Part shown: one piece after another, positions 46,221-56,960 of the stretch
How the letters are laid out: each line of letters starts with the position of its first letter
How positions within the stretch are numbered: the stretch's first letter is position 1
DNA from: Pyrus communis
Taxonomy: Eukaryota; Streptophyta; Magnoliopsida; Rosales; Rosaceae
NCBI RefSeq assembly: GCF_963583255.1
Contig: NC_084803.1
Location: 25,208,428 to 25,272,427, forward strand
Reading direction: 5' to 3'
Length of the DNA stretch: 64,000 bases
Notes under the pieces: generated by a model
The model's database searches: none
Told to the model about the DNA's origin: nothing
What the model saw: the letters and a program-made list of their open reading frames with translations, nothing else
Program-made: the position numbers and the translations under genes

Positions 46221-46341
46221 ACAATTTCCTTAAAATTGAAAATGAAACTCTATAAAATAATTGCTTTCGGTTCGATCCAATCGTTGTATTCGATTTAGTC
46301 TTGAACCCATTAAGTCTTTTTTTGTTAGGCTTGCCTCCTTA

Positions 46342-47174
46342 TGCCCATTTGATAGGTTAGATATGACAGGTTATATTCAATTAAAATGGATATGAGTCCA
46401 ATCTGTTTTTTGTTGTGTTAACATGTGAGATGGTCAGGACTGGATAATATGGGTTATGAATCTAAAATAAGGTGGGTTATGTAACCCCCCTTACACATGG
46501 GTTACAAGTCCAATCTGTCGCGGACGATGCAAGATGCCTTCTCCATTCAGTCATCATCTTTCCTCTGCTCTTAGTCTCATTGTCTTTTTCCATCATTGAG
46601 CGGTCGTCAAAGCAGGGTTGCGGTGTCATCCCAAACATCGTCATAGAGTCATCACAAGTATCGTTGTGAGGTCGTTGTCGCGTTCGATGATCTTTTTTTT
46701 TCTCAAATTCTCATATCTGATTGCAGGTGGAAATCGCACACTTCTTTTCTCATAATCTCATTTGCAAATGGAAGTCGCGGGATTGTGAGCGATGTTGTGG
46801 ATGATGGTAGGTTGGCGGGTTATGATTGTTTAGCGTCGATCTGAATGCATGAAGAGGTTATGGGTCTTGAACTTCATCAAGATTGATCGTCGGTGGATGG
46901 GTGGTGTCGTGGGTTGGTGAGTGGCCAGGTGTCGTATACAGTCATCGATCATCGTTGTGGTCACGACTTGTTTAAGTGTTGTTTCACTTTTCAATCCAAT
47001 CATCGTTGTGGTCACAACTTGTTTAAGCGCTATTTCACGTTTCAATCCAATCCCAATCCAATGGAGTTAGACTACACCAAACAGTAGACAAAAAGCCCAT
47101 TCTATCTAATCCAATCTCAACTTAACCGGTCCAAAATGCGAAATCCTATCATTTCTAGTCCACCAAACAGGCCC
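46342..47174. mobile_element. PIF/Harbinger-like non-autonomous element
   Basis: The left end TGCCCATTTGATAGGTTAGA and the reverse complement of the right end GGGCCTGTTTGGTGGACTAG match at most positions over about 30 bp. TTA flanks both sides (46339-46341 and 47175-47177), the 3-bp TSD of PIF/Harbinger elements. The interior has no transposase. About 46948-47053 is a tandem duplication of about 53 bp (ATCATCGTTGTGGTCAC...). Confidence 0.6.
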
Positions 47175-47177
47175 TTA

Positions 47178-47577
47178 GTACTTGAGCTCAAGCCTAAATT
47201 CAATTTACCTACAAGAATCCCCTTGTTCATATCGAATAACTAACCCCCACCCTCTATGCGCACCCTCCCTTCGCATTGCCCTATCATCATTAATTTTGTA
47301 ACATTCATCTAGAAGAGGCCGGCAATGAACCACCTCACAATTCGGCATATTCCACCTTCATCGTAGAACAAACTTCATAGAATCTATCAAAATTAATTAT
47401 AACTTTATCAAACTATAGTTTTGAAATCCCTTAAATTCGTCCAAAATCTCATTTGAATACACCATTCCCCTCCCTTTTAATTGAATTTCAGAGATTTCAA
47501 GTATATTTTCAGTGGAATCCCTCAAAGTTTCAGTGGGAAAGGTAAAATTCATGAATTTTTAGAAGTATACAACCACT
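47178..47577. other. Intergenic, nothing recognised
   Basis: No gene or repeat structure supported. Confidence 0.4.
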
Positions 47578-47712
47578 TGGTACTATGGTCTAGTTGTATT
47601 CCTCTTCACTTATAAGTAAGAGGTCTAAGGTTCGATTATCGCTAAAGACGAAATTGAATCACATTATTATGGCAAGCCTAAGTGTAGATACTATCGTTTG
47701 TTAAAAAAAAAA
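47578..47712 (+). mobile_element. tRNA-derived SINE
   Basis: It begins near ACCACTTGGTACTATGGTCT with box-A-like GGTCTAGTTGTATTC, then CACTTATAAGTAAGAGG and box-B-like GGTTCGATTAT. It ends ATCGTTTGTT plus an A tail of about 12. This is the clearest of three SINE-like copies in the window (others near 14463 and 2300). Such elements are copied by LINE machinery, and a LINE is present at 24-28 kb. Confidence 0.7.
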
Positions 47713-48270
47713 AAGTACATTACAAAATTTCTTCAATTCCTTGAAACTCTTCTTTTTAAAATCCTTTTAAGATGAAATCCTGATTTAATACACGTGGACT
47801 TTATGAACTCTTTCAGAATCCTGATTGAATAACCCTAATGTTTTAGAAAATCACTCAAAATCTCAATTGAATACCTATGTTAAAATCCCTCAAAATCGCA
47901 ATTTAATACCCCTTCCTCCTTAAAATGCAATGAACATCAAAATTCTTTTTGTTGAAATAAGAAACTATTTCTATCATTCTAGATAGACTAGTGCAGCATA
48001 GTAAACATTTCTACCACAATTTGTTGACAAAATTAAAGCTCTTTGAATCTTGAAATCAACTATTTTTTCCCTTTCATGCCCTAAACTTGATTGAGCCCAC
48101 ACATACACAAAATTCGCTCCATCACATTCTTGAAGAGCATGCATAACATTCTCCCATTTCTCCACACTTTTCCCACAAATAAGCCAATTTACAGTCTTTC
48201 GCTCTGCTAAAATTAAGCTACAAGGCGCAAAATCTCACATATGGTGATGTACGAAAACATCACCACACAA
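47713..48270. other. Intergenic with one unassigned minus-strand frame
   Basis: Recurrent phrases of the type AATCCC...CAAAATC...TTGAATACC appear at about 47400-47900. A 63-residue minus-strand frame at 48165-47974 (EKWENVMHALQECDG, YVWAQSSLGHE) looks protein-like, but I cannot assign it. Confidence 0.3.
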
Positions 48271-48279
48271 AAAACAACA

Positions 48280-49930
48280 TGCATTTGGTGTCTTGAGTAA
48301 CTTATTGTTGTCCAAAAGAATGTTACCGACCAAAAAGACAAATGACGTGAAGTTGTATCTTATTCGCAACCAATTCCAAGAGTTGGTTTTCGAGCACATA
48401 TGACTTGTCTACTTTAAAAGAATGAAAAGTTGAAGGTTGTATTAATTGAGGAAGGTCATAATCATGCTTTGGTTGCAACACCAATGAAGCATATGCTTAA
48501 GACCAATAGAAATATGTATAAGGTTCAAAAAGCACATGTTGATCATGCAGAAAAAGATAGGATTACCTCTTAAAGCAACTGTGGAGCTAATGAGCATACA
48601 AGTCGAAGAGTGTGACAATCTTGGATTTTTGGATCCAGATTATAGGAATTATATGCATAGTAAGCAAAAGAATAAAATGAAAAAGGGAGATGCTAGTGCT
48701 ATATTGCAATATATCCAAAAATGCACTCGAATAACTCCTCATATTTTTATGTAGCAAATAAGCAAAGTGTAGTATTTGGTTCAGTTTTGTTGTATGATGA
48801 AACCAATTTCTTTTATGTGGCTGTTTAATATTTTTATTTCAGCAATGTCTGAAATAACAATTTTACAAATTAATTAGGTGGAATGGCAATGGCAATATTT
48901 CAAGTCTTTCCTGAATCTTGTCATCGTTTATGTGTTTGACACATTTATCAAAACAATGCCAAGAATGAGGCATGTTTTTCAAAGATCAGTAGAACTTGGT
49001 CATGATTTCAGCACGTATATGTGATTATAAGGATGAAAATGAATAGCATCTAGCATGGAATAATATGCTTGAGAAGTATAGCTTTCAAGAGAACGATTGG
49101 TTGTGTTGCATATTTAAATTACGAGAAAAATGGGCTTTGGTGTATGGGCGACATACTTTCACTACTGGCATGAAGAGTGAACAATGTCTTAAAAAAATAT
49201 ATGAAGCCAAAACGTAATTTCCTATTATTCTTTGAACATTATGAGAGAGTATTGGCTGATCAAAGATATCCATAATTATTTGTTGATTTCAAGATGATGG
49301 AGACAATCCTATTATTAGCAAATGTAAGGATGATGTAGCAAGCAGTTGAGGTTTATACCCGAAAGTTATTTTAACTTTTCCCAAAAGAGTATACATGCTA
49401 TCTTAGTTGTAGCATTCTCTGCCTACCACATCGTCTTCAACATTTTGATTCACAAAGTTGATATGTCTGAGATGACTATGGAGTAGAAAATATTATGTGC
49501 TAGCTAGTAAACGTCAATAAAACTTGTTTAAATTTGAGGCTTAAACTTAGATAGTTGATTGTAGTTGTGTGAAACTCACTTTTGTAGGAAGCTTGATAAG
49601 AAGAATATGAAAAAAATTCATCTCATTACATACTAAATCGATGGACGAGAGAGGAAAAGACTAGAAATATGAAAGATTACCATGGAATGAATGCTCATGA
49701 CAATTCTAAAGAGTCTATGGGAAAATGCTATAACCATTTGTGTTGTAATTTTTGTAAAATTGCTTCCTTTTTTCGCTTAACATGAGAAGTTAACTAAATA
49801 AGTACGTTAACGTTCAATTGAGATGCTCAAAGACTTAAAAGAAATAAAGAAAAACCTTGGTGAAAAAATAGATTGCACAAGTGTTCAAAATTTAAAAGGC
49901 AACGCTGATTTAAGTGGTAAAGAACATGTT
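48280..49930 (+). pseudogene. FAR1/FHY3-related (FRS) pseudogene
   Basis: Pieces in several frames follow the FRS protein order. There is a fragment of the FAR1 DNA-binding region (VVLIEEGHNHALV near 48440), then EECDNLGFLDPDYRNYMHSK (48536-48754). MULE-derived core remnants follow: AIFQVFPESCHR near 48900 (frame-dependent), WHLAWNNMLEKY near 49045 and LREKWALVYGRHTFTTGMKS near 49120-49170. Then come EHYERVLADQRYP (about 49240) and LFVDFKMMETIL, with an ILKRWT-type C-terminus remnant near 49640. FRS proteins are transposase-derived transcription factors. Stops and frameshifts are frequent, and I saw no intact SWIM zinc finger. A decayed FRS gene is favoured; a related decayed MULE transposase is possible. 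Confidence 0.75.
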
Positions 49931-51289
49931 GAGATATGTCAGTGTTGAGCTTGAGAATTCTAATTTACTTTTTTAAACATAAATGTTGGGATATGTCAGT
50001 GTTGGTTTTGAAACAGAACAACATTTTCAAGCTATACAAAGGATTCAATGCACCAATTTATTGCCTTTGAAATAATTCTTAGTTTTTCAATTTCATTTAT
50101 CTCAGTATCTTCATTTTCAAACATATCAATTTTAACTCTCATTTTCCTTATGCCTCTTACAAAATATAGCAAATGGAACTAAGTTTTCATTTCCAACTTG
50201 TAAAAGTTTAGACAAGATGACAAGTTGAACATTTTGACAAGTTGACAACAAAATGTTCTTTTCACTCAATTACTGAATGCGAATATAATAAATAAATATA
50301 CAACTACAAATACATACAAACAAGTACATATGTGTATTCGATGTTCTAAATACTAATCATATTACTATATTTGCCCGTTTAACTTGCTGTTTGTAAGAAT
50401 CAACAACAAATTTTAATGCTTTTTCACAAGATGAAGGAGTTTGGAAACTAATCAAGACGTTCTTTTGTAGATTTTTAGCAAAATGAAAAATTAGAGGTGT
50501 GCACATGTGGAAAAAATGGAAGTATATTATTTTTGTTGTAGATCTTTTGCAAAAAGAAAAATTGGAGATGCGGAGACCACCCATGATATATTGGCGTTGT
50601 GCAACATGAAGAAAAATTGGGAAAATGTCTCATTTTTTGGCAAATTTTGTGCAATATAGAAATTTGAATTGGAGGTTGTGCACTATTTTCTTTTTTAATT
50701 GTACTATCTTAAGTTAAAACAACGTGTAGCTGTCTTAATGTTATTGGAAAAACATGGTGAAAGTTCCGTTATTTACTATTGTTTCATCTTCCTTTTTGTT
50801 GTAATACAGAATGACAAACAAACATAGCATAAGAATAAAAAACAATAAAATGCGATGGATTTCCTCATAAAAAAAAGGACGATGGCTTTGCTAGAGAAGA
50901 CAATGAACGAGTTATTTTCTCTACAAAGTAAGCAAGGAATGATGGATACTAGTAAGTGAGAGTATTCTAGTATTTTAGATAGGTATTTTTCATATTGAAC
51001 AATTTTTAGAAAACAACAAAAGGTAGAGTCATATTAAATATTAAGTTGGGCATATGTTTGAAAAAAACAATACCATATTTAAAGAAAAATATCATGCCCA
51101 ACTAAGTATTTTAGCAAAAATATCGTCCCAATGAATTGTGACTAATTGTGAGTAAATATTATCCGCAAACTTATTTCTTTTAGAGTTTTGTAAAGTTCCT
51201 TTAGAGTTTTATAAAGTTTTTTTAGAGCTTAGGGTTGACTTTGAGGGTTTAGGTTTGTTAATGTTTGGGGTTGATGATTTCAGGTTTAG
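49931..51289. other. AT-rich intergenic DNA with one hairpin
   Basis: No gene. A ~75-bp duplicated phrase around TTTTGCAAAA.GAAAAATT is visible at 50400-50580. A hairpin is listed separately at 51040-51112. The remainder is unassigned. Confidence 0.45.
51040..51112. repeat. Short hairpin with AGTTGGGCAT arms
   Basis: TTAAGTTGGGCATATGTTT and the reverse complement of AAATATCATGCCCAACTAAG pair with few mismatches around a ~30-nt loop. It could be a tiny MITE or a small-RNA-type precursor. Confidence 0.55.
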
Positions 51290-51615
51290 AATTTTAAGGC
51301 GACGGTCCCTGAGATTTGCATAACTCCTCACTTTGGTCCTTGAGATTTGAAATAGATAGAATTGGTCCATGAGTTTGTCCACAATCAATCATTTTGGTCA
51401 TTCCATGAAAAATCTCCATCAAATAAGAATAAAATGACAAAAATACCCTCAATTTTGGTCATATCATTTCGGCCTATTGTTTATTAAATTGAGGGTAATT
51501 TTGTTATTTTGATCCTTATTTAACATAATTTTTCTTTCAAAAATCAAAATGATTGATGGTGGACAATCTCAATAACCACTTTAGCTAAAAAGCCGAATTT
51601 TAAAGTATCTCTAGG
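51290..51615. repeat. MITE-like inverted repeat, asymmetric
   Basis: Left arm phrase TTTGTCCACAATCAATCATTTTGG and the reverse complement of the right (GATTGTCCACCATCAATCATTTTG) pair, as do AAAATACCCTCAATTT and AAATTGAGGGTAAT nearer the centre. The outer left part (GGTCCCTGAGATTTGC, GGTCCTTGAGATTTG) has only a weak partner on the right. Confidence 0.6.
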
Positions 51616-51751
51616 AGGAATTTGAAGCATAGGATATAGGCCTCGGATTTTTGGACATAACCCACAATTCACGAATTAGGCACCACGCTCTAAGCGATTA
51701 ATGTAGCGAGATTTTTTTTTCCCTCTAAAAACAAATATCTCGGATGCAAAG

Positions 51752-51853
51752 TTATTGGAACGATTTATGACATATATGGCGTTATGATGGTAGGGTTAGA
51801 CATTATTGGAACGATTTATGACACATATGGCGTTATGATGGTAGGGTTAGACA
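51752..51853 (+). repeat. 51-bp tandem duplication
   Basis: TTATTGGAACGATTTATGAC... is repeated with a 51-bp period and one or two differences. Confidence 0.85.
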
Positions 51854-51904
51854 TTATTATCAGTTCAACTAGCGAATTAGTTTAGCTTTACAACAAGTAC
51901 GTAA

Positions 51905-51924
51905 ATTTATATATATACACACAC

Positions 51925-51993
<69 letters not shown>
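51905..51993. repeat. AT / ACAT microsatellite
   Basis: Alternating TA, ACAC and ACAT runs just upstream of the endogenous viral element. Open frames here are simple-repeat artefacts. Confidence 0.9.
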
Positions 51994-51996
<3 letters not shown>

Positions 51997-52383
51997 AAAA
52001 ACTAACCAAAACAACCAAAAAAGTTTCATTTTAATCATCAGGACATAACAATTTGATAATACCCAAATTGGGCATGGGAAAGATGACAAGGGAAACAAAG
52101 TATTTCAGGGATATCACATGCAAAAGTAAATAAAAAATAAAAAATAAAAAGAAAAAAGAAAAAAAGGGCTCCAGGAGACAGCCATGCAACAAGCTCACAT
52201 GCATTTATCGAGACAAAGTAAAAGAAGACAAACAAGTTCACATGCAAAGCAAAAGAAGACATACCATGTTTCAGAAACAGTGCTGACAATTTCAGCAACA
52301 GTAGAAGATGACAAGTACGAAGGAGATATCCATATCATACATTTGTAAAAATTTTAATTTTTTATATCTGAGTATCCTCATTC

Positions 52384-52542
52384 AGTCTATATAAGAAGAG
52401 TTCCATTCATTGTAAAAACACCTTAACACAATACTCACCAAATACACACATCATACTTTAATCCTCATACACCCAAACATCCAAAACCCTACTAGCATCC
52501 TTTGTAAACACTTCTTTGTAAACATTCTATATATCAATAAAA
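52384..52542 (+). promoter_or_regulatory. Pregenomic-type promoter core and poly(A) signal
   Basis: A TATA box (TCTATATAAG, 52386-52395) is followed about 150 bp later by AATAAA (52537-52542), in sequence without ORFs. In caulimovirids the pregenomic RNA starts just after the TATA box and its poly(A) signal is bypassed on the first pass, giving terminal redundancy. This spacing fits. Confidence 0.7.
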
Positions 52543-52913
52543 GTTCAAGTGTACATATTCAAGCAATCTCCAAGTCTTAAGTAAGTTTTCTTTTCTTTCT
52601 TTAGTGTGTTTGTTTAATTAGACTTCTAGTCCAAAACAAGGAAACACTAGTGTAGTTATATTATTAACCTATTAAACTGACGATCATACTTTGTTCGAGC
52701 ACTCTGTTATAGTTGAATGCTTGTCATACAAATCACTGGACATTAACCAGGGTACATCTGAGTTCTTTGTACCTCTAAGTTCAGCCGTTAAGACCTTATA
52801 CCTGTATTGTGAGTGGTCGTCATGCTAAAACATATCGAGTTCCATGTGCAAGGTTTTATGTCTAGTTGTTATAATGGCCATTAGACTGTTGAACCAGGCT
52901 TGCTATCCGAATT

Positions 52914-52927
52914 TGGTATCAGAGCCA
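52914..52927 (+). promoter_or_regulatory. Met-tRNA primer binding site of the viral copy
   Basis: TGGTATCAGAGCCA matches the complement of the initiator Met-tRNA 3' end. It lies about 370 bp after the poly(A) signal and 200 bp before the first ORF, the usual place for minus-strand DNA priming in this family. Confidence 0.85.
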
Positions 52928-53109
52928 AGTTTAGCATTTTAATAGTATAATTATAATAGTAAAGTACCTTGAGGACGAAAGTCATTGATACAACTGATAT
53001 CACACTTGTTTATTTTGTATGAATAACAGTTATTATTGTCCTTGTAGACCTTGTTAACCACAACCACCAGGTACTTATTGTCCTAGAAACCCAACTATAA
53101 CTAGCATAA

Positions 53110-53770
53110 AGAGAAGATTAGCATACATATCCAAAAGAATTAGCAAGACTTTGAAGAAGCAGAAGTTTTATCTTGATTATCTTGAACATCCTTCATTTAT
53201 TACTAAATATAATAACACAGAAGTGCAACATAGAGTTTTAGAAGCAAAAAAAGCAACAGATAAAGTTTTAGACACCCTGAGAGAAGAAAGAGAGTTTCTA
53301 AGAAATCAGTTAATAGTAACTTTAGAGAAATGTAGATTATAGTTTATGATAGATCATCTTAATTTAGAAATTAGTGAACCACAAAAAAAAAAAATGACCT
53401 TAAACCAAAATAGTTTAGTTTGTTATTTTCCATTGAGAAAGCATAATCATATTTTTCATAGTGAAGAAAATCCACAAGCCAATAGTCTTGTAGATCTTAT
53501 TATTAGTCAAGCAGAAAATATAAAATTAGAAAATAATAAGTATAATCATTTGTTTAACTAGTTCTTAGAAAATTTTCAGAAAAATTCCATTAAAACAATT
53601 AGACAAAATTTAGATTATATTACATCTCAATTAGAAGATAATAATAAAAATATTAAAAGGTTTGCTAGCAAAAGAGAGATAAAAGAGCTTGTTGACCTCA
53701 TAAATAGTAAATCTAAGCAAGTAGAACTCAGATCATTAGAAATAGCTGAGCAAAAGTCATCATAAGTACA
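53110..53770 (+). pseudogene. Viral coiled-coil ORF (virion-associated-protein-like)
   Basis: Lys/Glu/Leu-rich frames at 53151-53342 (FLRNQLIVTLEKC) and 53346-53561 continue through a stop near 53560 to about 53765 (LDYITSQLEDNNKN, KEIKELV-type heptads). Length and heptad pattern suit a small virion-associated protein, but no diagnostic motif was found. At least three stops break it. Confidence 0.5.
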
Positions 53771-55166
53771 AAAAATTATAATATGAAATGAGAGTATAAA
53801 AAATTCTGTATTAGCTTAATATATATTGGAAAAGTGTCTGATAAATATAATTATAAGTTTAATTTAGAATTTCAAAATTTAGTTCAAACATTTGGTAGTA
53901 AGCATGTAAATATGATAGAAGCAAAACTCGTAGATAATAGATTTTTAGAAGGAACTCGGTGGATATTACCTAATTTATAAGTAGCAAAAAATAGACAACC
54001 ATATAGAGTATAAATATATGAAACTAGTATAGGAAAAGCAACAATTAGGTTTAGTAATTACAAGCAATTAGAAAATATAGAAGAGAATGAGAGTGAGATC
54101 GAAAATAAGAGTATTCATATGGCTTTTGATAATTCAGATATTAATTTAGTTGAGCAAAATTTTGATCATATTGTAGATAAGTTTATAAAAGATATTGATC
54201 ATTTAGATGAAGAACAATACTTAGAAATATATAAGACATATGATTTAGGACTACATAGAATTTTAGATGAAGAGATGAAAAAATTAATTTTAGAAATATG
54301 AGTAGAACATATTTTAGGATCAAAAGAATATAATAATTTATTAGAATTGAAAGTAGAATGTAATCCAGCAGAAAAAAGTAGTACATCAGGAGTAGAAAAT
54401 CCAAGATACACGGATAGAACTGATCAACAATTTTTGAGACCAACAAATGAACAATATAATGAAAAAGCAAGAGTAGATTACATAGAAGAAAGTATGATAA
54501 AACCATCTAGAAAAAATAGGGTTTCATATTTTAGAGGGTTAGAACAAATTAATATAGTAGAAAATATATTAAATTTAGATAATGTAGATCCACACGATTG
54601 GGAAAGAACTATTGAGAGATGGGAAAAAGGCTGCGTACATGTAGCATTAATGTTAGATTTTAGTTATTCACAAAATATGTTAGATTAATTTGAGCATACT
54701 TTAGATGGTTTAGTTTTTTATTATTTTCAGTCATAGAAAGTTCAAAATTTAGAACAACATCAGGTAGCTAAAACGCATTTTAATATTGACACTACAACGA
54801 AACTATTTATTAGTGTCGCTATGATAACTAACAAGAAACGTATATTACTTTCGGATATTAAGCAAAATCCGATAGAATGGCAGATATAATAAGCGATAGA
54901 ATTGCCAGCGTCAGGGAATTAATTTTTCGACAAAAAATACTATAAAACTAACATAAATTGTGTCGGATATAATTGACAGGGAACATATTAATAATGAATA
55001 AATAAGAGTATTTTCTGTCGGATAAAACCGACAAAAAATACTCTAAAACCGATAGAACTTATGTCAGATATAACCAACAAAGAATTTATTAATAATGAAT
55101 AAATAAGAGCATTCTCTATCGGATAAAGCCGACAGAAAATATATTAATAATAAAAAAAAATATAAA

Positions 55167-55280
55167 CCACCTCGTCGTCCTCCTTCGGTTTCTGTTGATG
55201 AGGTTATTCCATTAAAGGATGCTTCTGTTGATGCAGTTGTTGGAACTCTTATGTTGTGTTCTGTTAAAGATGTCGGCAAC
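55167..55280 (+). pseudogene. Captured methyltransferase gene fragment (METTL7-like)
   Basis: About 37 codons read PPSVSVDEVIPLKD, then SVDAVVGTLMLCSVKDVG. This resembles the SAM-methyltransferase segment after the nucleotide-binding loop in plant METTL7-type proteins. It is not AT-rich like its surroundings and ends abruptly. I infer a host exon fragment picked up by the CACTA element. Family assignment is from memory. Confidence 0.6.
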
Positions 55281-55387
55281 ACTTTGAAAGGTAATTTAGC
55301 TTACGAGGGGTAGAATTTCCTTTTCGTAAACTTGTAGCACAAAGTAATTGCTATCTAGTGGTTACTACTTGTGATTGTAGATGCCTT

Positions 55388-56480
55388 TACACTCCGAGAT
55401 TGCATACGTAAAAAATCGTAAAAAACAAACATTCAGAGATTACGTAATGGAACAAAAGTTTTCGACGGTTATAAACGAAAAATCACAATTTAACGGTTAT
55501 TTTAGCTCCGATTTTAATTTTTTTTACAACTACACTCCTCGACCCTGTAAGAATGTAATGAATAAATTTGATCTTCAATTTAAAATATTTACACTAGTGG
55601 ATACCACAAAATCTTATTTTATACTTAATGGAAGCATAACATTAACTCTTAAGTGTTTATTTAATCTACCATTTTGACGCGATACACATTGTACGAAACT
55701 TTTTTCAATGATCTAACCGTCAAACTTGTTTGTTCACACTCCGAGATTGCATATGTAAAAAATCACAAACAAAAAAAACATTCAAGGATTAGGTAACAGA
55801 ACAAAAGTTTTCGACGGTTATAAACGAAAAATCATAATTTAATGGTTATTTTAGCTCCGATTTTGATGATTTTTTTACAGCTACACCCCTCAACCCTATA
55901 AGAATGCATTGAATGAATTTGGTCTTCAATTTAAATTATTTACACTAGCTTATTTTGTACTTGATGGGGGAAGTATAACATTAACTCTAAGTGTTTGTTT
56001 AATCCACCGTTTTGAAGCGATATGCATTTTACGAAATAATTTTCAACAATCCAACCGTCAAACTTGTTTGTACACACTCCAAGATCGCATACGTAAAAAC
56101 TCGCAAAAAACAAACATTCAGAGATTAGGTAACGGAACAAAAGTTTTCGACGATTATAAACGAAAAATCACAATTTAACAGTTATTTTAGCTCCAATTTT
56201 AATGATTTTTTACAGCCACACTCCTCGACCTTATAAGAATGCAATGAATAAATTCGATCTTCAATTTAAAATATTTACACTAGTGGATAAATCTTATTTT
56301 ATACTTAATGGAAGTATAACATTAACTCTTAAGTGTTTGTTAAATCTATCAATTTGATAGGATATGCATTCTACGAAACTAGTTTCAACAATCCAACCGT
56401 CAAATATGTTTATATATTCTCCGAGATAGCATGTGTAAAAATCGATAAAACAAAAAAACATTCTGAGATTAGGTAATGGG
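55388..56480 (+). repeat. Three tandem copies of the ~345-bp repeat (opposite orientation)
   Basis: An ACACTAG anchor recurs at about 55591, 55942 and 56277 (periods 351 and 335). Unit phrases such as TTCAATTTAAAATATTTACA, CGACGGTTATAAACGAAAAA and CCAACCGTCAAAC match the reverse complement of the units at 19640-21690. Copies carry more small deletions than those in the hAT-like element. Confidence 0.9.
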
Positions 56481-56644
56481 ACCATGAGTGAACGAAAAAA
56501 AATATTTTGCTTTGTTCGTGTCGGTTATATCCGACAGGGCCATGAGTGAACAAAAAAAAAAAAAAATATTTAAACCATGTGTTTATTTATTCATTTTTAA
56601 TCAATATAACATTTTAAAATAATGTGGATCAATTGTCATTTTGG

Positions 56645-56960
56645 CTAGAGGTTACTGGAGCAATAGTCTCTGAATTATAGCTCAATTAGAATTTTGGTCT
56701 CTAAACTAAAATTTTGTGAGTATTGTTCCCTAAACTTGTTATAATATGGATCAACTGTCTTTTTGGTTAAATTTGATAGAACTTCCATCCAAAATAAAAG
56801 ATTTAAAGAGACAAAAAATGGATGAAATTTGTTACGGAGTTAGCCAACATGACTATTAGTCCACATTATCACTACTCAGAGACCAATACTCGAGAAATTT
56901 TAGTTCAGAAACTAAAAATCCAATTGGATCAATGTTCTAGAACTGTTGCTCTAATTTTCT
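56645..56960. repeat. MITE-like inverted repeat inside the CACTA element
   Basis: Left phrases GGAGCAATAGTCTCTGAA, CTAAACTAAAATTTTGTGAG and CCTAAACTTG are mirrored in the reverse complement of the right arm (GAGCAACAGTTCTAGAA, CTGAACTAAAATTTCTCGAG). No clear TSD. Confidence 0.6.
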
